NCBI GenBank assembly: GCA_008363265.1
Contig: RHKR01000121.1
Location: 1 to 6,818, forward strand
Reading direction: 5' to 3'
Origin: Chlorobiota bacterium
GTDB lineage: Bacteria > Bacteroidota > Ignavibacteria > Ignavibacteriales > Ignavibacteriaceae
DNA length: 6,818 bases
Positions 6,328-6,818 of the stretch are shown here, in pieces; the stretch's first letter is position 1; every line of letters starts with the position of its first letter. A program made the position numbers and the translations under genes. The notes below the pieces were generated by a model that had not been told where the DNA came from, searched no databases, and saw only the letters and a list, made by a program, of their open reading frames with translations.

Positions 6328-6818
6328 ATGGAACACATAATCAAAGATGCCGGTCTTAAGATGAACAAGTCGATCGAGGCTTTCAGAAACGAACTCGCCA
6401 AGATCCGCACCGGTAAAGCGACCACCGCGATCCTTGACGGGATAAAAGTGGATTATTACGGCACACCGACACCGCTGAAGCAGATGGCGAACGTAAGCGT
6501 GCTCGATGCGCACACCCTCACAGTGGCACCATGGGACAGAAGCACCATCGCAGCGATTGACAAGGCGATACTTCAGGCTGACCTTGGGCTCAATCCGGTG
6601 AATGATGGGGTCACGATCAAGGTTCCGATCCCGCCTCTCACGGAAGAGAGAAGAAGAGAGTTTGTAAAACTCGTCAAGAAATTCGGTGAAGAAGCAAAGG
6701 TGGCGGTAAGAAACATACGCCGCGATGCCAATGAGCATCTGAAGAAAAAACAGAAAGATGACAAACTCTCAGAAGACCTGCTGAAAGATGCCGAGGCCAA
6801 GGTTCAAAAGACCACCAA
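6328..6818 (+). CDS. frr: Ribosome recycling factor, 3'-truncated by the window end
   Basis: RRF works with EF-G to split post-termination ribosomes. The frame runs from ATG 6328 off the end of the window, with 163 full codons visible; the family is about 185 residues, so roughly the last 20 to 25 are missing because of the window, not decay. Signatures are LAKIRTGKAT (23-32), YYGTPTPLKQMANVSV (43-58), LTVAPWDRS (64-72), ADLGLNPVNDG (84-94), PPLTEERRREFVK (102-114) and VAVRNIRRDANEHLKK (125-140), the last in the three-helix-bundle region with the conserved Arg. The N-terminus aligns with E. coli RRF from its first residues, which supports this ATG. The Shine-Dalgarno is weak (ACGGG at 6317-6321). 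It lies 45 bases after pyrH with no terminator between, so both are probably on one transcript. Confidence 0.97.
   Translation, partial: MEHIIKDAGLKMNKSIEAFRNELAKIRTGKATTAILDGIKVDYYGTPTPLKQMANVSVLDAHTLTVAPWDRSTIAAIDKAILQADLGLNPVNDGVTIKVPIPPLTEERRREFVKLVKKFGEEAKVAVRNIRRDANEHLKKKQKDDKLSEDLLKDAEAKVQKTT

Noticed and set aside
6304..6738. 144-codon minus-strand open frame near the right end
   Set aside because: The + strand here encodes a clear ribosome recycling factor with all family motifs, so this is its antisense shadow.

Overview
The window is a 6.8 kb bacterial chromosome segment that is mostly core housekeeping DNA. The organism is probably from the Bacteroidota/Chlorobi/Ignavibacteria (FCB) group. 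Three things point there: two upstream regions carry TAnnTTTG-type -7 elements (TATCTTTG at 1581-1588, TATATTTG at 2860-2867), which are typical of that group's primary sigma factor; the gene order is rplM-rpsI-rpsB-tsf followed by pyrH-frr; and the proteins are typical bacterial versions. No species can be named from the sequence alone.

Left part (1-2659): the 3' part of a polytopic membrane protein, whose frame is open from base 1 so its true start lies outside the window, then an NAD-dependent epimerase/dehydratase (extended SDR). Both fit envelope polysaccharide or glycoconjugate metabolism. They are separated by 253 bp of partly very AT-rich DNA holding a candidate promoter, a small inverted repeat and a short protein-like open frame that abuts the epimerase start. 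A 249 bp gap (2660-2908) follows, with a short GGNNA tandem repeat and a well-formed promoter for the ribosomal operon.

Right part (2909-6818): a translation cluster, all on the + strand. It contains rplM (L13, apparently starting at TTG), rpsI (S9), a 94 bp gap with a bulged hairpin just upstream of rpsB, rpsB (S2), tsf (EF-Ts), a strong intrinsic terminator, pyrH (UMP kinase) and frr (ribosome recycling factor), which is cut by the window end. The first four supply ribosomal proteins and the elongation factor that recycles EF-Tu. pyrH makes UDP for nucleotide pools, and frr splits ribosomes after termination.

I found no mobile element, CRISPR array, tRNA or rRNA, and nothing that amounts to a new defence or metabolic system. 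The points most worth a second look are the rpsB leader hairpin, the strong terminator between tsf and pyrH, the TTG start of rplM, the GGNNA repeat, and the small open frame in front of the epimerase.
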